From: Clostridium sp. BJN0001
GTDB taxonomy: Bacteria > Bacillota > Clostridia > Clostridiales > Clostridiaceae
Direction of reading: 5' to 3'
DNA: 64,000 nucleotides
NCBI RefSeq assembly: GCF_022869825.1
Contig: NZ_CP094971.1
Coordinates: 435,501 to 499,500, forward strand
The notes under the pieces are model-generated. The model was not told the DNA's origin. It did no database searches and saw nothing but the letters and a program-made list of their open reading frames with translations. Of the stretch, positions 34,688-44,106 are shown piece after piece. The translations under genes and the position numbers were made by a program. Numbering within the stretch: the first letter of the stretch is position 1; every line of letters begins with the position of its first letter.

Positions 34688-36433
34688 TTAATTTTTTAAA
34701 TAAACTGTCCAGTTATCCTTAGTTGCGTTTATTGTTATTCCATTAGGATTTGAATATGTATAATATCTTCTAACTCCAAGTGTATTATAAACGTCATCAG
34801 GATTACTATGTTTTGGTATATCATCTTTTCTTGGCACAACTACTATGCTTGGATTTAAATATGATACAAATTCATATGAAGATGATGTATCAATTCCATG
34901 ATGTGGTGCTTTTAATACATCTATAGAACAACTATCGCCAAGTCTTTTATTATCGAAGAAATCTTTCTCTGCGTTCCACTGTATATCACCAGTAAATAAT
35001 TCATCAAGATCACCATATTTTAAATATACGATGTCACTATTATCATTAAGAGCCCAATATTTTTCTGATATTCTATCAAGTGTTCCTTCATTTGTAAAGT
35101 CATTGTTAGAATTTACAAACTGCAATATCTTTTCATCATCAACATATGAGCCTGATTCAGTATTAAGCACATCTATATCGTTTTTCTTAATTTTATCTAT
35201 AGCATCTTTATATACTTTATAATCTGTTTTAAGAAGACTTAATTCTTCTTTATTAGATTCAGTTTCAGCTACTCCTATAGTCCAGTCCTTCATATCATAA
35301 AAACTATCTGGAATAAATAATTTTCCTATAGTAAAGTTATCAATAAGAGCTGAAATTCCTCCTATATGATCTGAATGAGGATGTGTTAAAACTATATAAT
35401 CAATAAATGGCTTTCCATCTTTTTTCTTTAAGTTTTGACTTTTTAAAAATGATAAAAGCTTGTCTACTGTAGAGACATCACCAGTGTCAATTAATGCGAC
35501 TTTTCCATCTGGAAGTTTTATATAGTGGCAGTCAGCAGTACCTACATTTAAAGAAGTGACAGTAAGAATATCCTTATCTATTGTAGAAGATATATTTTGT
35601 AAAATCCCATCATCATTAAATGTGTAAAGCAGATCATCTAAATATAATAGACCTGTTGCAATAGAACCATCTGATTTTATATAATACTGTCCATTTGTTT
35701 TTTCAATCCATTTATCAAATAGCATTTCATTATTATCATCAGAATAATATGTCTTGCCATTATATTCATAAAAACCATTCTGGAGCTGCCCCTTATCATT
35801 AAAGAAATACCAGATCCCATCAATTAAGTTCTTTTGTACAGCCATTTGTCCATATTTATCGAAGTGATAAGTGTATCCATCGATATCTTTCCATCCAGTC
35901 TGCATAACTCCATATTTATCTGCATAGTACCATCTGTTATTTGCAAACCATCCAGTTTGAAGAACACCATTTGCATTGAAAAAGTACCAGTTACCATCTA
36001 TGTCTTTCCATCCTTTTACAAGTGAATGATCATCATTTAGGTAATATTTATAATTGTACTCATCTGATTCAGCATCAAGATCTTTATTTTCATCTTTTTC
36101 ATAAAACCAGCCTGTTTTTTTGAGGATTTCATTATTTACAATATAGTATGTTTTGCCATCTATATCTTTAAATCCATGTTCTATGAATTCTTCTTTATTC
36201 TCTTCATTCTCATTTTCCGTATCTTTCTCATAGTCTGTTTCAATATTTTTATCGGAATTTTTTCCGTCTTTAGAAGTTTTATCTTTATTTGTTTCTAAAG
36301 ATTTTTCCTCATTTTGTATGGTTATAGAAGCAGAAGTTTTTTCTGCGCTATAAGACCTAATTGGAAAGATACTTAAATTTAAAAGAAATATTATAAGAAA
36401 AATCAGTAGTTTTTTTATTAATTTAAAATTCAT
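34688..36433 (-). CDS. Choline-binding metallo-beta-lactamase-fold hydrolase
   Basis: The 581-residue product has a signal peptide, a charged Lys/Glu linker, about nine wall-binding repeats (about residues 90-275) and a C-terminal metallo-beta-lactamase fold with ALIDTGD, the metal motif THPHSDHIGG (about 350), LFTGDIQWNAE and KAPHHGID. Among choline-binding proteins, the pneumococcal phosphorylcholine esterase Pce/CbpE also combines this fold with choline repeats, but there the enzyme is N-terminal. This may trim phosphocholine from teichoic acid; a ComEC-like nuclease-type activity is an alternative. The ATG has AAGGAGGAAAC upstream. Confidence 0.8.
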   Translation of the reverse strand: MNFKLIKKLLIFLIIFLLNLSIFPIRSYSAEKTSASITIQNEEKSLETNKDKTSKDGKNSDKNIETDYEKDTENENEENKEEFIEHGFKDIDGKTYYIVNNEILKKTGWFYEKDENKDLDAESDEYNYKYYLNDDHSLVKGWKDIDGNWYFFNANGVLQTGWFANNRWYYADKYGVMQTGWKDIDGYTYHFDKYGQMAVQKNLIDGIWYFFNDKGQLQNGFYEYNGKTYYSDDNNEMLFDKWIEKTNGQYYIKSDGSIATGLLYLDDLLYTFNDDGILQNISSTIDKDILTVTSLNVGTADCHYIKLPDGKVALIDTGDVSTVDKLLSFLKSQNLKKKDGKPFIDYIVLTHPHSDHIGGISALIDNFTIGKLFIPDSFYDMKDWTIGVAETESNKEELSLLKTDYKVYKDAIDKIKKNDIDVLNTESGSYVDDEKILQFVNSNNDFTNEGTLDRISEKYWALNDNSDIVYLKYGDLDELFTGDIQWNAEKDFFDNKRLGDSCSIDVLKAPHHGIDTSSSYEFVSYLNPSIVVVPRKDDIPKHSNPDDVYNTLGVRRYYTYSNPNGITINATKDNWTVYLKN

Positions 36434-36457
36434 TAAGTTTCCTCCTTGATTTGTTTT

Positions 36458-37432
36458 TTATTTTAAGACTTTTAAAATTGTGTTATATAATGAAGGACTT
36501 ATTTTAAATATTTTGAAAAGTATTATCCAATGCATCTGTTTTTCACTACTTTTTAAGTATTTTTTATAAGCTTCATCAAATTTTGACTTTATTGAATCAA
36601 TATAAATAGTGCATTCATTTTTAGAAACAGCACATCCATTAAAACAATATATTAATTTAAACATATACCATTTAAGTGTTTTTGAATATAGATAAGTAAG
36701 ATTCTTATCTACTATAAATTTGATTTTTTCTTCGTATACATCTATTATATCGAGATTCTTTTTGCTAAACTTACTATTAGTTATACTTTCAGGATTGACT
36801 CTATAATAATAAAATGCTTTATCTATATAAACTGTTTTTTCTGCTTTATAAAAAAGTTTATATGTAGTTCCTTCATCTTCATGGATTTTTCCTTCAGGAT
36901 AACGTACGTCTAAAAATAATTCTCTTTTATAGAGCTTATTCCAAGCAACTATTGTATATACTGATAGATCAGTATAAAAATTATTCATTCCTTCTTTATT
37001 GTTAAAAACTGATATTTTATTTTCATTTTCTTTAGGAATTTCTGAAGTTTCGTTAGATGTTTTAAAGAATTTACAGTAGGATATATCAGCATCATTTTTA
37101 ATTAAAATATCATAAAGAGTTTCATACATATTAGGACTTAGCCAGTCATCACTATCAACAAACCCTATGTAGCTTCCTTCTGCATATTTTAATCCTTCAT
37201 TTCTTGCAGAACTTAAGCCGCCATTTTTTTTGTGAACTACAAATATACGGCTGTCTTTTTGTGATAATTTTTCACAAATCTCTCCTGAACTGTCTTTAGA
37301 ACCATCATCTACAAGGATTATTTCGATGTTTTTATACGTCTGATTTATAAGTGAATTAACACACTTCTCTAAATATTTTTCTACATTATATACTGGGACT
37401 ATAATACTTATTAATTTATTCTCATTATTCAT
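36458..37432 (-). CDS. Family 2 glycosyltransferase
   Basis: The 324-residue product opens with ISIIVPVYNVEKYLEKCVNS and has the nucleotide-sugar motifs ILVDDGSKDSSGEIC and GFVDSDDWL of GT-A family 2 enzymes. The C-terminal part is variable. It probably adds a sugar to a teichoic acid or capsule unit at the inner membrane face. It lies on the minus strand just downstream of the divergent promoter shared with licD. The acceptor and sugar are unknown. Confidence 0.88.
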   Translation of the reverse strand: MNNENKLISIIVPVYNVEKYLEKCVNSLINQTYKNIEIILVDDGSKDSSGEICEKLSQKDSRIFVVHKKNGGLSSARNEGLKYAEGSYIGFVDSDDWLSPNMYETLYDILIKNDADISYCKFFKTSNETSEIPKENENKISVFNNKEGMNNFYTDLSVYTIVAWNKLYKRELFLDVRYPEGKIHEDEGTTYKLFYKAEKTVYIDKAFYYYRVNPESITNSKFSKKNLDIIDVYEEKIKFIVDKNLTYLYSKTLKWYMFKLIYCFNGCAVSKNECTIYIDSIKSKFDEAYKKYLKSSEKQMHWIILFKIFKISPSLYNTILKVLK

Positions 37433-37568
37433 TAATATTATTCTCCTAATCTATAAGAATTTACACGCTATAAATTATACCATAAGTAAAGTTTAGGATG
37501 AACTTTTTTTGCTATATTGATATAATGTATATAGTTTTTACAATTTTAAAAGTTTTAAGGAGAAAAAA

Positions 37569-38408
37569 ATGAAAAATAATAAATATTTAGGTTATGAAGA
37601 TCTAAGCTTAAGAGATGCTCAGCTTATGATGACTAAGATATTAAAAGATATATCTATAATTTGTGATAGACATAATATAAGATACTTTCTTGATGCAGGA
37701 ACTTTAATAGGAGCAGTTCGTCATAAAGGATTTATTCCATGGGATGATGATATTGATATTGGAATGCTTAGAGAAGACTATAATAAATTTATAGAGGTAG
37801 CAAAAAAAGAGCTTCCAAAGCACCTTTTTCTTCAAACTCATGAGAATGAAAAAGAATACGATATTTATCAAGTCCCTTGCAAGATAAGACTTAATGATAC
37901 TCTTTTTATAGAGGCAAATATAAAAGAGAATGATAAGATGAATAATGGTCTCTTTGTAGATATACTTCCATATGATAGTATGCCTAAGAGCAGACTTATT
38001 TATAAAATTCAAAGAAAGATAAGCACTTTTATTTTAAAAAGCTTTATAAGACTTAGAGAAAAGCCTGATAAGCTTACTATAAAAAATAAGATAACACATA
38101 CAATTTATAAAATAGTAACACTTATCTTTACAACTAAAAGAAGAAATAAATTTTTTGATTTTCTTATAAAATTAAATGATAAAAATTCTCCATATATGGG
38201 CTATGGGGTTGATACAATATGGAGCGAATATATATATAAAAAGAAAGATTTCTTTGATCTTATAAAACTTGATTTTGAAGGCGAAAAGTTTTATGCACCT
38301 AGAAATTATGATAGAGTTTTAACAAAGCTTTATGGAGACTATATGAAACTTCCAAAAGAAGAAGATAGAGTATGGCATGCAAAAATAATAAAAGAAAAAG
38401 TAAAATAG
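37569..38408 (+). CDS. licD: LicD-family phosphocholine transferase
   Basis: The 279-residue product carries the LicD signature RYFLDAGTLIGAVRHKGF followed by IPWDDDIDIGMLREDY at about residues 40-75, where the Asp residues bind metal. LicD enzymes move phosphocholine from CDP-choline onto sugars of teichoic acid or capsule precursors, so this gene would use the product of licC at 8176. AAGGAG lies just before the ATG. The transfer target is inferred from the surrounding glycosyltransferases. Confidence 0.88.
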   Translation: MKNNKYLGYEDLSLRDAQLMMTKILKDISIICDRHNIRYFLDAGTLIGAVRHKGFIPWDDDIDIGMLREDYNKFIEVAKKELPKHLFLQTHENEKEYDIYQVPCKIRLNDTLFIEANIKENDKMNNGLFVDILPYDSMPKSRLIYKIQRKISTFILKSFIRLREKPDKLTIKNKITHTIYKIVTLIFTTKRRNKFFDFLIKLNDKNSPYMGYGVDTIWSEYIYKKKDFFDLIKLDFEGEKFYAPRNYDRVLTKLYGDYMKLPKEEDRVWHAKIIKEKVK

Positions 38409-38411
38409 ATA

Positions 38412-38444
38412 TTTAAATTCTTAATTTTAAATTAAGAATTTAAA
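38412..38444 (+). terminator. Perfect AT-rich hairpin after licD
   Basis: A 16-bp stem (TTTAAATTCTTAATTT against its exact complement) has a one-base loop. There is little T-tail, so it may be a transcript-end stabiliser rather than a strong terminator. Confidence 0.45.
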
Positions 38445-38590
38445 ATGTTATCAAAAATTTTATTTATGATATAATAAAACGGAGAGCGTGTTTTTATAGT
38501 AGATATAATATTGAATAAATATTATATTGTTAGTATAATTCAAAGGGAAAACAAGAATGACAAAATATTAATGAATGGAGTGATTGAGTA

Positions 38591-39595
38591 TTGGCAGAGG
38601 TAAAAGTATCGATAGTTACTCCTGTTTATAATGTAGAGAAGTGTATAAAAAAGACAATAGAGTCAATAATAAATCAAACATATAAGGATTTTGAACTTAT
38701 TTTAATAGATGATGGATCACCGGACAAAAGCATTCAGATAGCAGAAGATACTTTAAAAAATACAGATGTACAGTATAAAGTCATACATCAGGAAAATTCA
38801 GGAGTAAGTGCTGCTAGAAATAGAGGCATTGAGAAGTCAGAAGGCGAGTATATATTTTTCTTAGATTCAGACGATTATATACATAAAGATTTTTTAAAGG
38901 AAATGGCAGATAAAATAGATGAAACATCATGTGATATTTTATTTTCAGGATATAGCGAAGTTGATGCAGAGGGAAATGTTATTACATATAACAGAACTAA
39001 ATGGATAGAAGGCTCAATAAGCGGAGTAGAGGCTGCAAAAAGACAGCTGCTTGATGAAATAGTAATAGGTATGAGAAATACTATGTATAAGTCATATATT
39101 ATAAAAAATAATGATATTAAGTTTGATTCTAAAAGAAAATACGGCGAAGATATGGTTTTTGTAATAAAAGCTCTTATCTACGCTTATAAAGTATGTAGTG
39201 TAAATAAAGTACTAGCTTATTATGTAATATGGGAAAGTGCAGTAACACAAGTACCTTCTTTAAAACATCTTGATTGCTACTACTCATATGTAGAACTCTA
39301 CATGTATATAAAAAGTCTTAAGGAATCTAAAATAGAAGGGTTATCAAAAATAGAAAAGATAGTTAGAGAACATAAAATTCCGTATTCGGTTGCTCATATT
39401 TTTTCTATGCTTTCAAGAGATGAAAGATATTTTAATGATCTTTTCAAATTTTTAGATAAAGAAGATGTACAAAAGAATTTAAAAGAATATAAAATTCAGA
39501 CGATAAACAAATATCATATAAAGTATTTTATAGAAAATAAAATGATTAGATTTTGTCCTAAGTTATTTCTAAAAGTATTAAGAAAACTTAGATGA
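38591..39595 (+). CDS. Family 2 glycosyltransferase
   Basis: The TTG start has GGAGTGATTGAG upstream. The 334-residue product shows KVSIVTPVYNVEKCIKKTIE, LILIDDGSPDKS and FLDSDDYIH, the GT-A family 2 nucleotide-binding and metal sites. It is the first gene of a long collinear run of polysaccharide genes up to galU. Specific linkage unknown. Confidence 0.88.
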   Translation: MAEVKVSIVTPVYNVEKCIKKTIESIINQTYKDFELILIDDGSPDKSIQIAEDTLKNTDVQYKVIHQENSGVSAARNRGIEKSEGEYIFFLDSDDYIHKDFLKEMADKIDETSCDILFSGYSEVDAEGNVITYNRTKWIEGSISGVEAAKRQLLDEIVIGMRNTMYKSYIIKNNDIKFDSKRKYGEDMVFVIKALIYAYKVCSVNKVLAYYVIWESAVTQVPSLKHLDCYYSYVELYMYIKSLKESKIEGLSKIEKIVREHKIPYSVAHIFSMLSRDERYFNDLFKFLDKEDVQKNLKEYKIQTINKYHIKYFIENKMIRFCPKLFLKVLRKLR

Positions 39596-39615
39596 TTTTT
39601 AAGGAGGATAATATA

Positions 39616-41478
39616 GTGAAGAATATAAAAACCATAATAGTCATACTGATAGACATGTTTATGGTAAATATGGCATATTTATTTGCAATAAATATTACAC
39701 ATACAGGAGCATTTAGCGTTATAGCTCAAATATATTCTCATGATGCTATAGCGGTAAGTTTAATATATTTAGTATGTTTTTATCTATTTAAAATGTATGA
39801 GAGCCTTTGGCATCTTACAGGAACAGATGAATTTTTGATGGGCGTTGGAGGAAGTATACTTGCAGGAGTTTTTTCAATTGCATATACAAGAATATTAGGA
39901 GCTACAATTCCACTTAATGTATCAGTTGTAGGAGTGCTTCTTACAATTTTCTCTGTCCTTGGATACAGAATAATATATAGAGTATACAGAAGAGCACTTT
40001 TATATATTCCTTACAAATATTCATCAGATCAGAGAAGAGTTATGATAATAGGTGCAGGATCGGCTGGAAGCATGATAATAAATGAAATGATGGCAAGAAG
40101 AGAACTTAAGTATAATCCGATTGCACTTATTGATGATGATAAAAGTAAGCTTGGAAAAAGAATTTCTGGAGTTAAGGTAATGGGAAATAGAAATGATATC
40201 CCATACATAGTAAATGAACAGCAGATAGATTTAATTTTAATAGCAATTCCTTCATTAGATGCTAAAAACAAATCTGAAATGATAGATATCTGCAAAAACA
40301 CAAACTGTAAACTTAAAATAATTCCTGGAATGTATGAAATTTTAAATGGCGATGCAACAGTAAGTAGAATTAAAGATGTTGATTTAGAAGATCTTTTAGG
40401 AAGAGATCCTATCGTTCTTGATAATAAGGGAATCTCTGAATATTTAAATAACAAAACTATTCTTGTAACAGGCGGAGGCGGTTCTATAGGTTCAGAGCTA
40501 TGTAGACAGATAGCAAACTTTAATCCAAAGAGACTTATAATTTTTGATATTTATGAGAATAATGCATATGATATCCAAAATGAGTTAAAAGAAAATTATC
40601 CTGATATGCCTTTATCTGTTCTTATAGGTTCTGTTCGTGATAAAGATAGACTTAATGAGATATTTACAAAGTATAAGATTGATGTTGTTTTCCATGCAGC
40701 AGCACATAAGCATGTTCCTTTAATGGAAGACAGTCCAAAAGAAGCTATAAAGAATAATGTTTTTGGAACATTAAATCTTGCAATGCAGGCAAATGCTTCA
40801 GGCGTTAAAAGATTTGTTATGATTTCTACAGATAAAGCTGTTAACCCTACAAACATCATGGGTGCAACAAAGAGATTATGTGAAATGATAATTCAAGCAA
40901 TGGATAAGAAGTCAAAGACTGAATTTGTTGCAGTAAGATTTGGTAATGTCCTTGGAAGCAACGGTTCTGTTATTCCACTTTTCAAAAGACAGATTGCAAA
41001 TGGCGGCCCAGTTACTGTTACACATAAAAAAATAGTAAGATACTTTATGCTTATTCCAGAAGCAGCACAGCTTGTACTTCAGGCAGGTGCATTCGCAAAG
41101 GGTGGAGAAATCTTTGTACTTGATATGGGAAAACCAGTTAAGATATATGATTTAGCTTGCGATTTAATAAGACTTTCAGGACTAGAACCTAATAAAGATA
41201 TTAAGATTGTTTTTACAGGACTAAGACCTGGAGAAAAACTTTACGAAGAACTTCTTATGAGCGAAGAAGGATTAAAAGATACAAATCATAAGAAAATTTA
41301 TGTTGGGAAACCTACATTTGAGAGTATGGATACATTAAAGGTAAAGCTTGATCAACTTCATGGACTTATTAATGTTGATGATATAGCTGAAGTGAAAAAT
41401 CAAATGCAGAAAATTGTACCTACTTATCACTACAAAAAAGAAGATGAAATTGCAGCTGAGAATGCGGATAAGGAGTAA
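39616..41478 (+). CDS. FlaA1/CapD-type membrane UDP-sugar 4,6-dehydratase
   Basis: The GTG at 39616 has AAGGAGG upstream, preferred over an in-frame ATG at 39592 that lies before this site. The 620-residue product has four N-terminal membrane helices, a CoA-binding-like Rossmann segment (VMIIGAGSAGSMIINEM), and a second SDR domain with TGGGGSIGSELC, HAAAHKHVPLMEDSP and STDKAVNPTNIMGATKR. It should convert UDP-GlcNAc into a 4-keto-6-deoxy sugar, the first step to sugars such as QuiNAc, bacillosamine or FucNAc. The 4-keto product presumably goes to the oxidoreductase at 46066 or another enzyme. Confidence 0.92.
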   Translation: MKNIKTIIVILIDMFMVNMAYLFAINITHTGAFSVIAQIYSHDAIAVSLIYLVCFYLFKMYESLWHLTGTDEFLMGVGGSILAGVFSIAYTRILGATIPLNVSVVGVLLTIFSVLGYRIIYRVYRRALLYIPYKYSSDQRRVMIIGAGSAGSMIINEMMARRELKYNPIALIDDDKSKLGKRISGVKVMGNRNDIPYIVNEQQIDLILIAIPSLDAKNKSEMIDICKNTNCKLKIIPGMYEILNGDATVSRIKDVDLEDLLGRDPIVLDNKGISEYLNNKTILVTGGGGSIGSELCRQIANFNPKRLIIFDIYENNAYDIQNELKENYPDMPLSVLIGSVRDKDRLNEIFTKYKIDVVFHAAAHKHVPLMEDSPKEAIKNNVFGTLNLAMQANASGVKRFVMISTDKAVNPTNIMGATKRLCEMIIQAMDKKSKTEFVAVRFGNVLGSNGSVIPLFKRQIANGGPVTVTHKKIVRYFMLIPEAAQLVLQAGAFAKGGEIFVLDMGKPVKIYDLACDLIRLSGLEPNKDIKIVFTGLRPGEKLYEELLMSEEGLKDTNHKKIYVGKPTFESMDTLKVKLDQLHGLINVDDIAEVKNQMQKIVPTYHYKKEDEIAAENADKE

Positions 41479-41481
41479 ATT

Positions 41482-42972
41482 ATGTTTATGACAAAAGAAA
41501 ATAATATGAAAAACATACTGTTTTTTATATTTATTGTTTTAGCGGTAGCTATGGGGGTATTAAATAAGAGCTATATTGTAACTTCTATGTATGTAGTAAC
41601 TTTATTTGCTATATATTTATTGTTTAAAAATGATTCTCTATATGATTTATTTTATGGAGTGCTTATGGTTTCGGTAGTATATGATTATGTATTATATGTT
41701 CCTGGAATAAAAAATATTTATATATTTCATATAGCACTTGCATTATTTACTTTAGGAACTTTAATAAAACTTATTAAGGATCCACAGATATTTTTATCAG
41801 TAAATAAATTTGCAGCATTAATTTTATTTATATGGTTTATATATATATGTGCAAGTTTTTTCTGGGCACTTAATAAATCTCTTGCAATGAAGTACATAAT
41901 GATATATGTTCTTATGTTCTGTTTTATTGCAAATCTTGCAATTTATAATATAACAAAAGAGAGATTCTCTAAAACTGTAAAGCTTATTATAGGCCTTACA
42001 TCTCTTATAATTATCATAGGATTTGTAGAAGCTCTTATTGGATATCAGCTTCCTGTAGAACATCATTATGACGGACTTACAGTTACATATGATGTATTAA
42101 AATTAATGGCAAGACCTCTTGCATTTTCATTTAATATAAATAATTTTGCAGCAACATTAGCTATAATGATTCCTATACTTATGTTTACAATTAATAAAAC
42201 AAGGTATATATCATTAAAGATATTTCTTCTTATAATATGTTCGTTATCATTTTTAATAGTTTCACTTACAACATCAAGAACAGGAATAGTTGCAATTGGA
42301 GCATCATTAGGTATTTATGTATTATATAGCTTAATTACTATAAAAAAAGATGGTTTAATGAATATAGCATACAGCATTATTTTAATTGTAGCTTTTGCAG
42401 TTGCAGTTACTAATGGATACAGAATGTTAAATGTACATGGAGAAGATAAAATTGAACAGCAAAGCAATGATCTTTTAAGCAAGATGGATAAACTTGTAGA
42501 TGATCAGGTTATAATTGGTGGAGACGGTTCTATAAATGAGAGAATCACAATAATTCACGATGTAGTTGATGATGCAATTGAAAACAAGAAGCTTTTAGGT
42601 AATGGAGCAGGAAACGTATTTCAGCTTTTATATAATAAAGGAAATACATACGGTGTATATAATCCTCACTGCTACCCAATTGAAATACTTGGAGATTTCG
42701 GAGTTATTGGTATTATAATATATGCGATATATTATTTATATCTTCTAATATCAAACATAATACTTGGAATAAAGAAAGATAATATTTATTGTCTTGCAGC
42801 AGCAACTGGGCTTATTGCTTTTGCACCTGCATCATTTGGACCAAGTTCAATTACATATGTATTTTCATACTGGATACTTATGGCTTTTGCAATATCAACA
42901 ATTCAAGTAGCTAAAAAAGATAATAACAATTTATTATATAGCAGAGTTAAGGAATTTAGTTTTTACAAATAA
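41482..42972 (+). CDS. O-antigen ligase/polymerase-like membrane protein (Wzy type)
   Basis: The 496-residue product has about twelve hydrophobic segments and one large extracellular loop (about 320-400) including KLLGNGAGNVFQLLYNKG and NPHCYPIEILGDFGVIG. The loop pattern with conserved His/Pro is that of Wzy_C/O-antigen ligase proteins. It probably polymerises repeat units delivered by the flippase at 31934. It follows the dehydratase by 3 bases, indicating one transcript. Confidence 0.85.
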   Translation: MFMTKENNMKNILFFIFIVLAVAMGVLNKSYIVTSMYVVTLFAIYLLFKNDSLYDLFYGVLMVSVVYDYVLYVPGIKNIYIFHIALALFTLGTLIKLIKDPQIFLSVNKFAALILFIWFIYICASFFWALNKSLAMKYIMIYVLMFCFIANLAIYNITKERFSKTVKLIIGLTSLIIIIGFVEALIGYQLPVEHHYDGLTVTYDVLKLMARPLAFSFNINNFAATLAIMIPILMFTINKTRYISLKIFLLIICSLSFLIVSLTTSRTGIVAIGASLGIYVLYSLITIKKDGLMNIAYSIILIVAFAVAVTNGYRMLNVHGEDKIEQQSNDLLSKMDKLVDDQVIIGGDGSINERITIIHDVVDDAIENKKLLGNGAGNVFQLLYNKGNTYGVYNPHCYPIEILGDFGVIGIIIYAIYYLYLLISNIILGIKKDNIYCLAAATGLIAFAPASFGPSSITYVFSYWILMAFAISTIQVAKKDNNNLLYSRVKEFSFYK

Positions 42973-43001
42973 AAGTAAAATTGAAAGAGAGAGAATATTA
43001 A

Positions 43002-44024
43002 ATGGATAAGACAGTTTCCATAATTATTCCATGCAGGAATGAGGAAAAATATATAAAAAAGTGTATAACTTCATTTTCAAATCAGAGTTATCCACAAAAT
43101 TTACTTAAAATAATAGTATCAGATGGAATGTCTACAGATAAAACAAGAGAAATAATAAAGAAATTGCAAAAAGATAATTCTAACGTTATTTTACTTGAAA
43201 ATAAAGAACTTACTGCACCTAAAGGAATGAACCTTGGAATAAGATATTCTGATTCTGAAATAGTAATAATTTTTGGAGCACATGCTTTTGCAGATAAGGA
43301 TTTTGTAAAAGAGAGCGTAAAGGCAGTCGTAAAAGAAAACGTAGGCTGTGCAGGAGGAGTTATTACTACTATAAATGAAACAAATAAAGGAGCAGCTATA
43401 GCAGAATCAATGAGCTGTCCATTTGGAGTAGGAAACGCTCTATTTAGATTTGCAGATAAAGAATGTTATGTTGATACAGTAGGTTTTGGAGCATATAAAA
43501 AAGAAGTTTTAAATAAAATTGGATATTTTGATGATGAGTTAGTTAGAAATCAAGATGATGAATTAAATTACAGAGTTATAAAAAGTGGTGCAAAAATACT
43601 TTTGTCACCTAAAATAAAATCTACATATTATGGTAGAAGCGATTTTAAGAAACTCTGGAGACAGTATTTTCAATATGGTTTTTGGAAAGTAAGAGTTATT
43701 CAAAAACATAAGAAACCTGCAGCTTTAAGACATCTTATTCCTATGATGTTTGTATTATTTTTAGGACCTATCGGAATATTAAGTCTTATATTTAAACTTC
43801 TTAGAATACCTTATTTATGTATATTAAGTTTATATATTCTTTTAGACTTGATATTCAGTATAAAAATTTCGCTTAAAAATAAATGGAGCTATCTATGTTA
43901 TCTTATAGTAACATTCCCAATTCTTCATTTATCATACGGAATAGGATTCCTTCTTGGAATTATAAATTTTTATATGATGAAGAGTTCTAAACTTGAAGAA
44001 AAAAACAAAAAAATGTCTAGATAA
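43002..44024 (+). CDS. Family 2 glycosyltransferase with C-terminal membrane segments (ExoA-like)
   Basis: The 340-residue product starts VSIIIPCRNEEKYIKKCI, has IIVSDGMSTDKTRE and VRNQDDELNYRVIKSG (the family ED-like site), and ends with three or four hydrophobic helices. This architecture matches ExoA-type succinoglycan glucosyltransferases. It likely extends the lipid-linked unit at the inner face. Position inside the operon supports this. Confidence 0.87.
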   Translation: MDKTVSIIIPCRNEEKYIKKCITSFSNQSYPQNLLKIIVSDGMSTDKTREIIKKLQKDNSNVILLENKELTAPKGMNLGIRYSDSEIVIIFGAHAFADKDFVKESVKAVVKENVGCAGGVITTINETNKGAAIAESMSCPFGVGNALFRFADKECYVDTVGFGAYKKEVLNKIGYFDDELVRNQDDELNYRVIKSGAKILLSPKIKSTYYGRSDFKKLWRQYFQYGFWKVRVIQKHKKPAALRHLIPMMFVLFLGPIGILSLIFKLLRIPYLCILSLYILLDLIFSIKISLKNKWSYLCYLIVTFPILHLSYGIGFLLGIINFYMMKSSKLEEKNKKMSR

Positions 44025-44032
44025 TTAAAAAA

Positions 44033-44060
44033 TGACGGCTGCACTTATGTAGCCGTTAGT
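44033..44060 (+). terminator. GC-richer hairpin between glycosyltransferase genes
   Basis: ACGGCT and AGCCGT pair around GCACTTATGT. The T-tail is weak (TAGTTTGCG), so it may attenuate rather than stop transcription. Confidence 0.4.
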
Positions 44061-44106
44061 TTGCGTTATAACGAATTAACAATATTTTGACAAAAGAGGT
44101 GATTTT

